From NCBI RefSeq assembly GCF_018873765.1, contig NC_057919.1, positions 64,846,984 through 64,910,983 of the forward strand: a stretch of 64,000 nt of DNA. The letters run 5' to 3'. The DNA is from Telopea speciosissima. Taxonomy: Eukaryota; Streptophyta; Magnoliopsida; Proteales; Proteaceae. Positions 63,519-64,000 of this stretch are shown piece by piece. Within the stretch, counting starts at the first letter, position 1. Every line of letters starts with the position of its first letter. The notes beneath the pieces are model-generated. The model made no database searches. It saw only the letters and a program-made list of their open reading frames with translations, and was not told the origin of the DNA. The position numbers were made by a program, and so were the translations under genes.

Positions 63519-63842
63519 TGTTAGAAGAATGAGAGAAGAATGGGAGAATGGCTTGAGTGAATTATTTCCTTCACTCACAGCCCCTTCATTTATATCTTTC
63601 ACTTATAAGCAGAATTACAATACTGCCCCTGTATAGCCGACTATGCTTATAACAGGGAATAAACAAGAGAAAACGTAAAAACCCCAAAATACCCTTATCG
63701 GGTTACATAACTCAGCACTCCCCCTCAAGTTGGTGCATAGATATCACACATGCCCAACTTGACTAGACTAGGATGAAATAACTTTCCACTTAACCCTTTA
63801 GTGAATACATTTGCAAGTTGATCATCAGATTTCACAAAGGGT
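63519..63842 (-). mobile_element. copia-like LTR (199 bp), polypurine tract and internal start, minus strand
   Basis: The minus-strand LTR runs from 63717 (TGCTGAGTTATG) to 63519 (ending in CA). It is directly preceded by ccaacttgagggggag (63718-63733, reverse complement), a classic copia polypurine tract. Further right, gtgaatacatttgcaagttg reads on the minus strand as the usual end of the copia internal region. It lies in the WDR6 intron after exon 11, and the rest of the element is broken by another repeat. Confidence 0.65.
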
Positions 63843-64000
63843 ATATGTTGAGAGATTAAGAATTAGAGAATAATGCTTGGATGATTATGATCACCCCAAG
63901 CTCATCTATTTATAATATTGAAAACATAGGACAGAATTACAATAGGCAATGTGGGACTAAAACCAACATACAAAAGCAACATAATAAAAGAAGAAAATGT
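63843..64000. mobile_element. second LTR-like sequence at the window edge
   Basis: Begins tatatgttgagagattaagaat and continues to the edge with LTR-like composition. It abruptly replaces the copia internal sequence, so it may be nested in it. Truncated by the window. Confidence 0.35.

Noticed and set aside
1-64000. CRISPR arrays, operons, phage or bacterial defence systems, tRNA genes
   Set aside because: The window is plant nuclear DNA with spliced genes. Tandem units present are microsatellites or element-internal repeats, and no A/B-box plus cloverleaf tRNA pattern was found.

Overview
This is a nuclear genomic window from a flowering plant, almost certainly a eudicot. The evidence is AT-rich DNA, genes split by many GT-AG introns, plant-specific families (GFS12-type BEACH protein, clade II ATG8, GH3 beta-xylosidase, separate ATP-citrate lyase alpha subunit) and a heavy load of L1-like and RTE LINEs, copia-like LTR pieces and MITEs. 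I cannot name the species; gene spacing and repeat-filled introns suggest a medium or large genome. There are no operons, CRISPR arrays or recognisable tRNA/rRNA genes.

Layout. 1-621 (+): last two exons of TRM13, a tRNA 2'-O-methyltransferase. 1.8-3.65 kb: a decayed LINE. 4.4-7.6 kb: a MITE and a large inverted-repeat structure. 8.1-11.3 kb (-): a complete seven-exon beta-D-xylosidase with its TATA box. 12.0-12.6 kb: a hAT-like MITE. 13.2-20.7 kb (+): complete twelve-exon ACLA, whose 3.1 kb intron 7 carries a 714-bp foldback element. 20.7-26.6 kb: intergenic MITEs, an LTR fragment and a decayed LINE. 26.7-37.5 kb (+): complete sixteen-exon GFS12. 38.2-39.3 kb: RTE LINE tail and a MITE. 39.98-42.84 kb (-): a complete five-exon ATG8 of the h/i type, which no long open reading frame reveals. 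43.5-45.3 kb: LTR-like piece and two hairpin elements. 45.69 kb to the right edge (+): the first eleven exons of a WDR6/TRM734 homologue. Its 7.6 kb intron 1 holds two 5'-truncated LINEs in opposite orientation, one with a hAT MITE inserted in it. The right edge is a copia-like LTR in a further WDR6 intron.

Gene relations. TRM13 and WDR6 both serve tRNA 2'-O-methylation (TRM13 in the acceptor stem, WDR6/Trm734 as partner of the Trm7/FTSJ1 anticodon-loop methyltransferase). GFS12 and ATG8I are tail-to-tail and both belong to vacuolar trafficking/autophagy biology. ACLA makes part of cytosolic acetyl-CoA synthesis and the xylosidase acts on cell-wall polysaccharide. I see no sign that these genes form one regulated cluster.

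Exon boundaries were set by hand from splice signals, reading phase and remembered family similarity. All five multi-exon reconstructions keep phase throughout. No search was run, so every family assignment rests on recognised motifs.
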